64,000 nucleotides of DNA from Prevotellaceae bacterium. Its GTDB lineage: Bacteria > Bacteroidota > Bacteroidia > Bacteroidales > Paludibacteraceae. Below are positions 52,562 to 60,834 of the stretch, in pieces. Each line of letters begins with the position of its first letter. Within the stretch, counting starts at the first letter, position 1. The notes under the pieces are model-generated. The model saw only the letters and a program-made list of their open reading frames with translations, was not told where the DNA came from and did no database searches. The stretch lies in assembly GCA_031271815.1 (NCBI GenBank), contig JAISVA010000033.1, positions 57,234-121,233 of the forward strand, in the 5' to 3' direction. Position numbers and translations under genes: made by a program.

Positions 52562-52610
52562 TTTCAAAGTCCGGAGTTAATGTCATTTGACATTAACTCC
52601 GGACTTGAAA
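52562..52610. terminator. Strong hairpin between ald and the trp promoter
   Basis: An 18-base perfect stem (AGTCCGGAGTTAATGTCA and complement) with a very short loop, extended by TTTCAA/TTGAAA. It would insulate the trp promoter from ald readthrough, though it lacks a T-run on the plus strand. It adjoins the 45-base repeat at 52530-52574 that recurs inverted at 26992-27036. Upstream, 52241-52310 resembles 42196-42262. Confidence 0.55.
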
Positions 52611-52670
52611 TCAACTGGCAACTTGAATTATCTTTAACTAAACTGCAGTGCAAAAAAAATGAGAAAAATA

Positions 52671-52701
52671 TTTGTTATTACTCAAACTATTTATATATTT
52701 G
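52671..52701 (+). promoter_or_regulatory. Promoter of the trp operon
   Basis: TTTG (52671-52674), exactly 19 bases, TAtaTTTG (52694-52701): a perfect Bacteroidetes promoter. Transcription would begin near 52707, about 12 bases before the leader ORF. Confidence 0.8.
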
Positions 52702-52718
52702 CAGTCAAAATAAAAAAA

Positions 52719-52775
52719 ATGAACATAGTAGCAGCGAAATATTGGTGGCGCATCTTACAACTCAAAAAGTCGTAA
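52719..52775 (+). CDS. trpL: trp leader peptide
   Basis: An 18-residue ORF, MNIVAAKYWWRILQLKKS, between the trp promoter and an intrinsic terminator. Codons 9 and 10 are adjacent TGG Trp codons (52743-52748). Just downstream, CTTAC (52754-52758) can pair with GTAAG (52772-52776), which overlaps the leader stop codon, and TCGTAAG (52770-52776) can alternatively pair with CTTGCGA (52831-52837) in the terminator. Starved ribosomes stalled at the Trp pair would cover the first arm and free the second to break the terminator; ribosomes reaching the stop would cover the second arm and let the terminator form. This is the arrangement of a classical attenuator. It is too short for standard gene callers. 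Confidence 0.85.
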   Translation: MNIVAAKYWWRILQLKKS

Positions 52776-52818
52776 GAAACGGGACTATATATGCATTATA
52801 CAACATAAGATACATAAG

Positions 52819-52850
52819 AGGTCTGTCGCACTTGCGATAGACCTTTTTTC
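52819..52850 (+). terminator. trp attenuator terminator
   Basis: AGGTCTGTCGCA and TGCGATAGACCT form a 10-12 base stem (one G-U pair) followed by TTTTTTCTTTTTT, 50 bases before trpB. Its 3' arm overlaps the candidate antiterminator site CTTGCGA (52831-52837). Confidence 0.85.
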
Positions 52851-52899
52851 TTTTTTCAAATATGCTCAATTCAAAAAATAAACAAAATAAAACACAAAG

Positions 52900-54087
52900 A
52901 TGAAAACGTATCAAGTGGATGAAAACGGATACTACGGAGAATTTGGAGGAGCCTATATTCCCGAAATCCTTTATCATTGCGTGGAGGATTTAAAAAGTAC
53001 CTATTTGCAAGTATTGGAAAGCGAGAGTTTCCGGAAAGAGTTTGACACTCTACTGCGCGATTATGTCGGTCGTCCTTCACCGCTTTATTTCGCCAAACGG
53101 TTGAGCGAGAAGTATGGAGCTAAGATTTACCTCAAACGCGAAGACCTCAACCACACGGGCGCGCATAAAATTAACAATACCATCGGACAAATTCTGCTGG
53201 CTCGTCAAATGGGTAAAACGCGGATTATCGCCGAAACCGGAGCCGGACAACACGGTGTTGCAACCGCTACCGTATGCGCCCTGATGAATATGGAGTGTGT
53301 GGTCTATATGGGAAAAACGGACGTGGAGCGCCAAATGCCCAACGTAAAAAAAATGGAGATGCTCGGTGCAACGGTCATCCCCGTTCTGTCGGGAAATATG
53401 ACGCTGAAAGATGCCACCAACGAGGCAATTCGCGACTGGTGCTGCAATCCTTCCGATACCTATTACATTATCGGTTCCACCGTTGGTCCGCATCCTTATC
53501 CCGATATGGTAGCACGTTTGCAATCCGTCATCAGCGAAGAGATAAAAAAACAGTTGTTGGAAAAAGAAGGACGCGAACACCCGGATTACCTGATTGCCTG
53601 CGTAGGGGGCGGAAGTAATGCCGCCGGAACCATTTATCACTTTGTGGATGATGAACGGGTAAAAATTGTACTCGCCGAAGCCGGAGGAAAAGGGATTCAT
53701 TCGGGTATGAGCGCAGCGACTATTCAGTTGGGCAAAACCGGAATCCTTCACGGCGCACGCACCCTGATTATGCAAAGTGAAGATGGGCAAATTGAAGAAC
53801 CTTACTCCGTTTCTGCCGGCCTGGATTATCCGGGTATCGGTCCGCTACATGCCAATCTACACGCCGCAAATCGCGCCGTGATTCTTGCAATTGATGACGA
53901 TGAAGCGTTGAATGCAGCATTTGAACTAACCCGTTTGGAAGGAATTATTCCCGCCATTGAAAGTGCACACGCATTGGGCGCATTGGAAAAAATGAAATTC
54001 AAACCGGAAGATGTCGTTGTACTGACTGTTTCCGGAAGAGGCGACAAGGATATGGATACTTATATCAACTACAAAAATAATAAATAA
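52900..54087 (+). CDS. trpB: Tryptophan synthase beta subunit
   Basis: TrpB condenses indole with serine to form tryptophan, using PLP. The 395-residue protein has the PLP lysine in HTGAHKINN (Lys90), [13 protein letters not shown] (ammonia-side active-site loop), the phosphate-binding [11 protein letters not shown], and [10 protein letters not shown] at the C-terminus. It is the canonical TrpB1 form that pairs with TrpA, whose gene closes this operon 5.5 kb downstream. As first structural gene it is directly controlled by the leader attenuator. The trpB-first order is the usual arrangement in Bacteroidetes. Confidence 0.98.
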   Translation: MKTYQVDENGYYGEFGGAYIPEILYHCVEDLKSTYLQVLESESFRKEFDTLLRDYVGRPSPLYFAKRLSEKYGAKIYLKREDLNHTGAHKINNTIGQILLARQMGKTRIIAETGAGQHGVATATVCALMNMECVVYMGKTDVERQMPNVKKMEMLGATVIPVLSGNMTLKDATNEAIRDWCCNPSDTYYIIGSTVGPHPYPDMVARLQSVISEEIKKQLLEKEGREHPDYLIACVGGGSNAAGTIYHFVDDERVKIVLAEAGGKGIHSGMSAATIQLGKTGILHGARTLIMQSEDGQIEEPYSVSAGLDYPGIGPLHANLHAANRAVILAIDDDEALNAAFELTRLEGIIPAIESAHALGALEKMKFKPEDVVVLTVSGRGDKDMDTYINYKNNK

Positions 54088-54102
54088 ATGTCATTTAGTT
54101 AA

Positions 54103-54209
54103 CTTCGCTTCTTTGCGAACCTTGCGCCTTTGCGTTTAGAAAAAAGCGCAAGCGCAAAATTAAATTTAACGTAAAGGCGTAAAGGCGCAAAGTTCGCAAA
54201 GAAGCGAAG
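54103..54209. repeat. Palindromic repeat family C, copy 3, in the trpB-trpE gap
   Basis: Perfect 18-base arms CTTCGCTTCTTTGCGAAC (54103-54120) and its complement (54192-54209), with an inner AAGCGCAAGCGCAAAA. It fills most of the trpB-trpE gap. Confidence 0.85.
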
Positions 54210-54239
54210 ATTTTATTTTAAATCTGAAATTGCAAAAAT

Positions 54240-55640
54240 ATGTTTAAGTTCAAAACAAACAATAAACAGGTAATGGGCGACCTGCATACTCCTGTGAGCA
54301 TTTACCTGAAAGTGCGCGATATTTATCCCGAATCGGCTCTATTGGAAAGTTCCGATTTTCACGGAAACGAAAACAGCCATTCATACATCGCACTTTGTCC
54401 GATTGCAAGCATCGGCATTAACAACGGCGAGAGCACCGCTGTGTTTCCCGACGGCAGTCGAAGGATAACGTCCTTAACCGAAGACTGTTGCGTGGCGGAT
54501 GCGATGAACGATTTTCTAACCTGTTTTTCGATAGATGGAGCCAATAAGGAAGTCTGCGCATTGTTTGGCTATACCGCGTTTGATTCGGTGCGCTATTTTG
54601 AACCGGTTCCGGTGGCAGAAGTGCACCATGAAGAAAACGATGCGCCCGATATGCTCTACATTTTATACAAATACACGCTCGTTTTCAACCATTTCAAAAA
54701 CGAATTGACTCTGGTCGAATTGCTTTTGGACGGAGAAGAAAGTCGCCTGCAAGAGATTGAAACGCTGATCGAAAACCGGAATTTCGCTTCCTACAACTTC
54801 CATCTCAACGGCGCGGAAACTTCGCCGGTTACCGATGAAGAATACAAAGCAATGGTACGCCGGGGAATCGCCCACTGTATGCGCGGCGATGTATTTCAAA
54901 TTGTGTTAAGCCGGCGTTTTCAGCAGCCTTTCGGCGGCGATGATTTCAAGGTTTATCGTGCATTGCGGAGCATTAATCCGTCGCCATACCTGTTTTATTT
55001 CGATTTTGGCGGTTTCCGTATTTTCGGTTCTTCGCCGGAAACGCATTGCAAGATTACGGACGGACACGTAAGCATTGATCCGATTGCCGGAACCGCTTTC
55101 CGAACGGGAGATATGAAGATAGACAAACAGCGAACAGAAGCCCTTCTTGCCGACCCGAAGGAAAATGCCGAACACGTTATGCTGGTCGATCTGGCGCGGA
55201 ACGACCTGAGCCGGAATGCACATAACGTACACGTTGATTTTTACAAAGAAGTACAGTATTACAGCCATGTCATTCACTTGGTTTCGCGCGTAAGCGGCGA
55301 TATTAATAAAAGCAGCAATTCGATAAAAACATTTATCGACACATTCCCCGCCGGAACGTTGAGCGGTGCACCGAAAGTGCGCGCCATGCAGCTGATAAAC
55401 GAAATAGAAAAGCATAACCGCGGCGCGTATGGCGGATGTATTGGCGTCATCGGCTTGAACGGCGATCTGAACCAGGCAATCACAATCCGCTCTTTCGTCA
55501 GTCGTGGAAATGTACTGTATTATCAGGCAGGCGCAGGTATCGTTGCGCAAAGCAATGATGAACGTGAATTACAGGAGGTTAACAGTAAACTTGGGGCACT
55601 AAAAAGAGCCATCCATTTAGCCGCGACATTAAAAAATTAA
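54240..55640 (+). CDS. trpE: Anthranilate synthase component I
   Basis: TrpE converts chorismate and ammonia (from TrpG) to anthranilate, the first committed step of tryptophan synthesis. The 466-residue protein has the Trp-binding feedback site LLESS (from residue 34), so the enzyme is probably inhibited by tryptophan. The chorismate-binding domain follows with FGSSPETHCKI, DPIAGTAFRTG, and the catalytic DLARNDLSR. The PAGTLSGAPKVRAMQLI and GGCIGVIG blocks near the end are family signatures. Together with the attenuator this gives the operon two layers of feedback. Confidence 0.97.
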   Translation: MFKFKTNNKQVMGDLHTPVSIYLKVRDIYPESALLESSDFHGNENSHSYIALCPIASIGINNGESTAVFPDGSRRITSLTEDCCVADAMNDFLTCFSIDGANKEVCALFGYTAFDSVRYFEPVPVAEVHHEENDAPDMLYILYKYTLVFNHFKNELTLVELLLDGEESRLQEIETLIENRNFASYNFHLNGAETSPVTDEEYKAMVRRGIAHCMRGDVFQIVLSRRFQQPFGGDDFKVYRALRSINPSPYLFYFDFGGFRIFGSSPETHCKITDGHVSIDPIAGTAFRTGDMKIDKQRTEALLADPKENAEHVMLVDLARNDLSRNAHNVHVDFYKEVQYYSHVIHLVSRVSGDINKSSNSIKTFIDTFPAGTLSGAPKVRAMQLINEIEKHNRGAYGGCIGVIGLNGDLNQAITIRSFVSRGNVLYYQAGAGIVAQSNDERELQEVNSKLGALKRAIHLAATLKN

Positions 55641-55645
55641 ATTGG

Positions 55646-55754
55646 TATTGTCCCGAATCTGGATTTTTACCAGGTTTAAATGATCATCAGGATTTTTGAT
55701 TTTGTAACCTTGAAAATCTTTTAAGTCTTGTGAAGATCCGGGTTCGGAACAATA
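55646..55754. repeat. Inverted repeat in the trpE-trpG gap
   Basis: TATTGTCCCGAATCTGGAT (55646-55664) matches the complement of 55736-55754 at 16 of 19 positions, with mismatches mostly able to form G-U pairs in RNA. Confidence 0.7.
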
Positions 55755-55767
55755 AAATTAAACAACA

Positions 55768-56394
55768 ATGAAAATATTATTATTTGACAATTACGATTCC
55801 TTCACCTACAATTTGCTACATGTTTTGGAGGAGTTAGGCGCCAATGTGGAAGTGCATCGCAACGATAAAATTTCGCTCGAAGAAGTGGAACGCTTTGACA
55901 AAATACTCCTTTCGCCCGGTCCGGGTATTCCCGAAGAGGCAGGAATCCTGTTGCCGCTGATTCGCAGGTATGCACCGACCAAGGATATTCTCGGCGTTTG
56001 CCTGGGCGAGCAGGCAATCGGTGAAGTTTTTGGAGCAAAGCTGATTAACTTGCCCAGCGTTCATCACGGCGTGAGTTCAAACATTCAAGTAATGGTGGAC
56101 GACGAACCGCTGTTTACCGGGTTAGGTAAAAATTTCATTGCCGGTCGCTACCATTCGTGGGCAGTTTCACGCGAAGATTTTCCCGACTGCCTCGAAATAA
56201 CTGCCGAAGATGCGGATGAAAAACAGATTATGGCATTACGTCACCGGATTTATAACGTACGCGGCGTACAATTTCACCCCGAATCGGTTTTAACGCCCGA
56301 CGGAAAAAGGATTATTGAAAATTGGGTAATAGGAACCTCTTCTCCCGTGGTGCTGTCTCAAAAGAACACGGATGACGCGGATCTTCACAGATAA
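55768..56394 (+). CDS. trpG: Anthranilate synthase component II (glutamine amidotransferase)
   Basis: TrpG releases ammonia from glutamine for TrpE. The class-I amidotransferase triad is intact: Cys78 in GVCLGEQ, His170 and Glu172 in VQFHPESV. The oxyanion loop SPGPGIPEEAG is at residue 49. The protein would normally end near RIIENW (residue 186), but here it continues to residue 208. The last codons, from about residue 196 (LSQKNTDDADLHR), are encoded by the left end of a family B palindrome that begins at 56352 and supplies the stop codon. The tail is probably harmless, but it shows that the repeat invaded or replaced the 3' end of the gene. Confidence 0.96.
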   Translation: MKILLFDNYDSFTYNLLHVLEELGANVEVHRNDKISLEEVERFDKILLSPGPGIPEEAGILLPLIRRYAPTKDILGVCLGEQAIGEVFGAKLINLPSVHHGVSSNIQVMVDDEPLFTGLGKNFIAGRYHSWAVSREDFPDCLEITAEDADEKQIMALRHRIYNVRGVQFHPESVLTPDGKRIIENWVIGTSSPVVLSQKNTDDADLHR

Positions 56395-56487
56395 CAAACG
56401 AATAGGAATTTTATATATAACTAATTATCAACGCTATAAAAATCCGTGTTATCTGTGTCATCTGCGTTCAAAAAGACTTTTGAGACA
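56352..56487. repeat. MITE-like palindrome family B, copy 3, overlapping trpG
   Basis: Termini GCTGTCTCAAAAG and CTTTTGAGACA, with inner arms as in the copy at 4646 (largely identical, including TATATATAACTAATTATCAA). Its first 43 bases lie inside the trpG coding region. Confidence 0.85.
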
Positions 56488-56578
56488 ATTTCTGACTAAA
56501 CAGGAAGGTCATCCTGATAACTGAACAAATAGTGATAAATCAATACAAATATTAACAAATAATGCAATGCGCTCCATT

Positions 56579-56601
56579 CCCCCTCTCTTGTGGAGAGGGG
56601 G
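56579..56601. repeat. Short G/C palindrome before trpD
   Basis: CCCCCTCTC-TTGTG-GAGAGGGGG, a perfect 9-base stem 27 bases before the trpD start, followed by GTTGAGGGGAGAGGC. It lies in the probable trpD ribosome-loading region and could impede initiation. Confidence 0.7.
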
Positions 56602-56627
56602 TTGAGGGGAGAGGCTTCTATACAAAA

Positions 56628-57623
56628 ATGAAACAAATACTATACAGATTATTCGAACATCAGTATCTCGAACGCGACGAAGCTCGCCGGATACTTCAAA
56701 ACATCAGCCAAGGGCAATATAATGACACGCAGATTGCCAGCCTTATCACGGTTTTCCTGATGCGCAACATCTCTGTCGAAGAATTGTCCGGGTTTCGTGA
56801 CGCACTGCTGGAAATGCGCCAGCCGGTTGATTTATCCGAATTTCCCACAATCGACATTGTCGGAACGGGAGGCGATGGAAAAAACACCTTCAACGTCAGC
56901 ACAACATCCTGCTTTACCGTTGCCGGAGCCGGTTATCATGTTGTAAAACACGGTAATTACGGTTCGACCTCGGTCAGTGGAGCAAGTAACGTGATGGAAC
57001 AACACGGAGTGAAATTTACGTCCGACGAAAGTCAGTTGAAACGTTCCTTAGAAAAGAGCAACATTGCCTACCTGCATGCGCCGTTGTTCAATCCGGCGCT
57101 GAAAGCCGTAGCCGGCGTGCGCAAGGCGTTGGCAGTACGGAGTTTTTTCAATATGCTGGGACCCTTGGTTAATCCGGTTAAACCGGCGTATCAGTTATTA
57201 GGTGTTTATAACCTGCCTTTGCTGCGTTTGTACAACTATACTTACCAGGAAAGCGATACGCGTTTTGCCGTAGTTCACAGCTTGGACGGATTTGATGAAA
57301 TCTCGCTGACCGCCAAATTTAAAGTTGCTACTCCCGAAAAGGAAAAGCTTTATACGCCCGAAATGCTCGGCTTCAGACGTTGCACGGAAGACGAACTGGA
57401 CGGAGGAAACACAATACAGGAAGCCGCCAAAATCTTTGACGCAGTGCTTGAAAACACAGCAACCGAAGCGCAAAAAAACTGCGTAATTGCCAATTCCGCT
57501 TTCGCTATCCAAGTTATCTGTCCGGAGAAAAAAATAGAAACCTGCATCGCCGAAGCCCGTGAATCGCTTGAAAGCGGCAAGGCGTTGCAGACGTTTAAAC
57601 GATTTTTGGAGGTAAATGGTTAA
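56628..57623 (+). CDS. trpD: Anthranilate phosphoribosyltransferase
   Basis: TrpD transfers phosphoribose from PRPP to anthranilate. I start at ATG 56628 (331 residues): the in-frame ATG 56562 would add 22 residues encoded by a palindromic repeat. The PRPP-binding motif GTGGDGKNTFNVST (from residue 79), the KHGNYGSTSVSGASNVME block and NMLGPLVNP are intact. It is a stand-alone TrpD, not fused to TrpG. A stem of 9 G-C-rich pairs lies just upstream. Confidence 0.97.
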   Translation: MKQILYRLFEHQYLERDEARRILQNISQGQYNDTQIASLITVFLMRNISVEELSGFRDALLEMRQPVDLSEFPTIDIVGTGGDGKNTFNVSTTSCFTVAGAGYHVVKHGNYGSTSVSGASNVMEQHGVKFTSDESQLKRSLEKSNIAYLHAPLFNPALKAVAGVRKALAVRSFFNMLGPLVNPVKPAYQLLGVYNLPLLRLYNYTYQESDTRFAVVHSLDGFDEISLTAKFKVATPEKEKLYTPEMLGFRRCTEDELDGGNTIQEAAKIFDAVLENTATEAQKNCVIANSAFAIQVICPEKKIETCIAEARESLESGKALQTFKRFLEVNG

Positions 57624-57647
57624 AAATATTTTATAGCAACAGTAAAT

Positions 57648-57749
57648 GGCGCCCATGCAGGGGATGACCTTTGTGTCTGCCCTGATACACGCAATAACAT
57701 ACGGGCGAATATACGCGATATACAAACAGGGCAAACATGCAGGTTTGCC
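57648..57749. repeat. Hairpins in the trpD-trpC gap
   Basis: GGCAAAC-ATGCAG-GTTTGCC (57730-57749) is a perfect 7-base stem. Upstream, TCTGCCCTGATACACGCAAT and following bases give weaker structures. The whole 166-base gap has no coding capacity. Confidence 0.55.
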
Positions 57750-57789
57750 TCTACAAAAGAACGGTTTATCATTATATTGTAATTAAAAA

Positions 57790-58599
57790 ATGGAAGATAT
57801 ATTACATAAAATAACAGCAAACAAACGTATTGAAATAGAAGCGCAAAAAAAGATATTGTCTTTTCAATCGTTATCGGAATTGGTCGAAAAGCAGTCGTAC
57901 CGAACGCAATCAATGCGCGCCTCGCTGTCAAAATCACCTTTCGGGATTATTGCCGAATTTAAACGGAAAAGTCCGTCAAAAGGCTGGCTGCATCCGGAAG
58001 CAAAAGTGGACGATATAGTTCCCGCTTACGAAAAGGGCGGTGCATCTGCCTGCTCGGTATTGACCGACAATCATTTCTTCGGCGGCTCGTTAGAAGATTT
58101 GCGCAAAGCGCGCAGCCTGGTCAATTTGCCACTCCTCCGGAAGGATTTTATCGTGGATGCTTACCAGCTTTTCCAAGCCCGGCTTGCAGGAGCCGATGCT
58201 ATTCTGTTAATCGCCTCTTGCCTGACGCCCGAAGCGTGTAACTCACTTGCCGAAACCGCCCATAGCTTAGGATTGGAAGTATTGCTGGAAATTCACAACG
58301 AATCCGAATTGACGTATTTGAACGCCCATATTGATATGCTGGGCGTAAACAACCGGAACTTGGGAACATTCCACACCGACATCAACAATTCATTCCGCTT
58401 GGTGGAACAGATGCAGGAACACACCAACCGTGCCGGCGGAACCGCGCCTTTATTAATTGCCGAAAGCGGAATCTCCAGTCCTGAAACCGTTTTGCAATTG
58501 CGCAAGGCAGGTTTTCAAGGCTTTTTGATTGGCGAAACATTTATGAAAACCGATCATCCGGGTGAAACGTTGGCAGGGTTTATACGAAAATTAAATTAA
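57790..58599 (+). CDS. trpC: Indole-3-glycerol-phosphate synthase
   Basis: TrpC closes the indole ring from carboxyphenylamino-deoxyribulose phosphate. The 269-residue (beta/alpha)8 enzyme has the signature IIAEFKRKSPSKG (Lys58 and Lys60), SVLTDNHFFGGS, LLRKDFIVDAYQ with the second catalytic Lys, and GVNNRNLGTFHTDI. AESGISSPETV and GFLIGETFMKT bind the phosphate near the end. It is monofunctional: TrpF is a separate downstream gene. Confidence 0.98.
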   Translation: MEDILHKITANKRIEIEAQKKILSFQSLSELVEKQSYRTQSMRASLSKSPFGIIAEFKRKSPSKGWLHPEAKVDDIVPAYEKGGASACSVLTDNHFFGGSLEDLRKARSLVNLPLLRKDFIVDAYQLFQARLAGADAILLIASCLTPEACNSLAETAHSLGLEVLLEIHNESELTYLNAHIDMLGVNNRNLGTFHTDINNSFRLVEQMQEHTNRAGGTAPLLIAESGISSPETVLQLRKAGFQGFLIGETFMKTDHPGETLAGFIRKLN

Positions 58600-58658
58600 A
58601 GCGCGAAGGCACGAATTTCTGCTCTTATAATGTCTTCACGTAATATCTTCGCGCCTTA
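58599..58658. repeat. Family D palindrome in the trpC-trpF gap
   Basis: AGCGCGAAGGCACGAA and the near complement TAATATCTTCGCGCCTTA, occupying almost all of the 89-base gap. Confidence 0.6.
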
Positions 58659-58688
58659 AACATTTAATTAACCTTATAAAAATCAGAT

Positions 58689-59327
58689 ATGATAATAAAA
58701 GTATGCGGAATGCGGCATCCGGAAAATATTTCTCAAATCTCCCGATTGGAAGTCAATTGGATGGGGTTTATTTTCTACGAAAAATCGCCGAGATGCGTGC
58801 GTACTATTGACGGAATGGCTCGGAATCACCCCATCAATAAGGCAATCGAAAACGACTCCATGAAAAAGGTAGGAGTATTTGTAAATGCCACTTACCGGCA
58901 AATGGTAGAAACGGCTGCCGCGCACGGATTGAATTACCTTCAACTGCACGGAAATGAGTCGCCCGAACTTTGCCAAGCCTTGCGGGAACAGGGCTTTTTC
59001 GTCATAAAAGCCTTCTCTGTCGGCGCTGCTGCCGATTTGCAAAGGACAAATGAATACGAAAATTGCGCAGATTTTTTTCTCTTCGACACGAAATGTGCCG
59101 GTTACGGCGGTTCGGGCAAGCAGTTTGACTGGTCGATGCTTGCGTCGTATCAAGGAAAAACGCCTTTTCTGCTAAGCGGTGGCATTCATCCCGGAAGCAT
59201 TGAAGCAATAAAAAACTTCACTCACCCGCAATTCGCCGGCATTGACCTCAATAGCGGCTTTGAAATTGAACCGGGATTAAAAGATGCGGACAAATTGGAG
59301 GAGTTTCTGGATAAGATAAAAATCTGA
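58689..59327 (+). CDS. trpF: Phosphoribosylanthranilate isomerase
   Basis: TrpF isomerises phosphoribosylanthranilate to the substrate of TrpC. The 212-residue barrel opens IIKVCGMRHPENISQI with the catalytic Cys6. It has GVFVNATYRQMVE, LNYLQLHGNESPELC, the catalytic Asp in LFDTKCAGYGGSGKQFDW, and the phosphate loops FLLSGGIHPGS and AGIDLNSGFE. All essential residues are present. It follows trpC by 89 bases occupied by a family D palindrome. Confidence 0.97.
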   Translation: MIIKVCGMRHPENISQISRLEVNWMGFIFYEKSPRCVRTIDGMARNHPINKAIENDSMKKVGVFVNATYRQMVETAAAHGLNYLQLHGNESPELCQALREQGFFVIKAFSVGAAADLQRTNEYENCADFFLFDTKCAGYGGSGKQFDWSMLASYQGKTPFLLSGGIHPGSIEAIKNFTHPQFAGIDLNSGFEIEPGLKDADKLEEFLDKIKI

Positions 59328-59349
59328 GATGATTTTTATATGCTGTTGA

Positions 59350-59397
59350 ATTTTGTTTCTATAATTCGCCATTTTTATAGAAAAATAGAAACAAAAT
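59350..59397. repeat. Perfect hairpin in the trpF-trpA gap
   Basis: ATTTTGTTTCTAT (59350-59362) and its exact complement (59385-59397) with a 22-base loop, just after trpF. Confidence 0.7.
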
Positions 59398-59451
59398 GAA
59401 ATTGCAAGGAACAAGTTGTGTTTTACGGATAACAAATCTATAAAACCTCAT

Positions 59452-59515
59452 TTTTACCTCATTCAAAAAAACAAACTCAGTATCAGGAAAATATAAATTT
59501 AACCATATATTACCT
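59452..59515. repeat. Repeat family H, copy 2, in the trpF-trpA gap
   Basis: AACCTCATTTTTACCTCATT followed by ACAAACTCAGTA and AT-rich sequence; similar to 60468-60530 and to the complement of 10651-10752. Confidence 0.6.
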
Positions 59516-59546
59516 AATTAAAATAAACTTTAAAAATATTAAAAAT

Positions 59547-60320
<774 letters not shown>

Positions 60321-60352
60321 AAAGGACGGCCTTTTAAGTTAAGCCGGAGATA

Positions 60353-60436
60353 TTTCACCGCAACGGACGCAAACTGTTTTCGCAATGAACCAAAGAAATT
60401 CTTAATTTTAAACACATTGCGTCTATTGCGGTGAAA
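60353..60436. repeat. Palindrome after trpA
   Basis: TTTCACCGCAACGGACGCAA against the complement of 60417-60436, one or two mismatches in 20 bases. A likely end of the trp transcript, although followed by mixed sequence. Confidence 0.65.
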
Positions 60437-60467
60437 ACTTTTTCAAGCTTAATTTACAAGATAAAAA

Positions 60468-60530
60468 AACCTTATTTTTATCTCATTCTACAAATACAAC
60501 AAAACAACCTCAGTAGCCACAGGTAATTTC
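60468..60530. repeat. Repeat family H, copy 3
   Basis: ACCTTATTTTTATCTCATTC followed by ACAACCTCAGTAGCC and AGGTAATT. Same order as copy 2 in the trpF-trpA gap, 1 kb upstream. Confidence 0.6.
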
Positions 60531-60564
60531 CAACAACAACCCAATTGCCTGATTATAAATGTTT

Positions 60565-60702
60565 TTAAATTGAAACTTTATCAATATCACCGACAACTTT
60601 AATTTTTCCTTTTCAGGCGCCTGTCAATCCTCTTTTTTTGATTTTTGTAGTTCTTTCCTCTTTGATTGTCTTTTCAGTTTTTAATTTTGTTTGTTTTTCC
60701 AT
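60565..60702 (-). pseudogene. Tiny Lys-rich ORF interrupted by in-frame TGA
   Basis: On the minus strand ATG 60702 opens MEKQTKLKTEKTIKEERTTK and reads to GLTGA, then TGA (60615-60613); the same frame continues KGKIKVVGDIDKVSI to TAA at 60565. Both halves look like one 45-residue protein broken by a nonsense codon (for example TGG to TGA). The GDIDKVSI end has the look of small antitoxin-like proteins, but I cannot assign it. A weak -7-like TTGCCTTTG lies upstream. Confidence 0.3.
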
Positions 60703-60774
60703 ACCTATTAACTATCTTAGAAATTTTCGAGACAAAGGCAAGCATTTTAAAATTATTGTGAATTTTTATTTATA

Positions 60775-60782
60775 TAAATTTG
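60775..60782 (+). promoter_or_regulatory. -7 element of the macroglobulin-like gene
   Basis: TAaaTTTG 52 bases before ATG 60835. No clear -33 element. Confidence 0.4.
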
Positions 60783-60834
60783 AATTTTTCGCTCCATTTA
60801 TGTTCCTTTGAAACAATTTGAAAAATATTTTTAT

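Noticed and set aside
53077..53790. Minus-strand open frame of 237 codons
   Set aside because: Antisense to the conserved centre of trpB, no family resemblance.
54906..55550. Minus-strand open frame of 214 codons
   Set aside because: Antisense to the catalytic part of trpE; explained by codon bias of the true gene.
56562..56628. Longer TrpD starting at 56562
   Set aside because: The extra residues are encoded by a G/C-rich palindromic repeat and are absent from the family.
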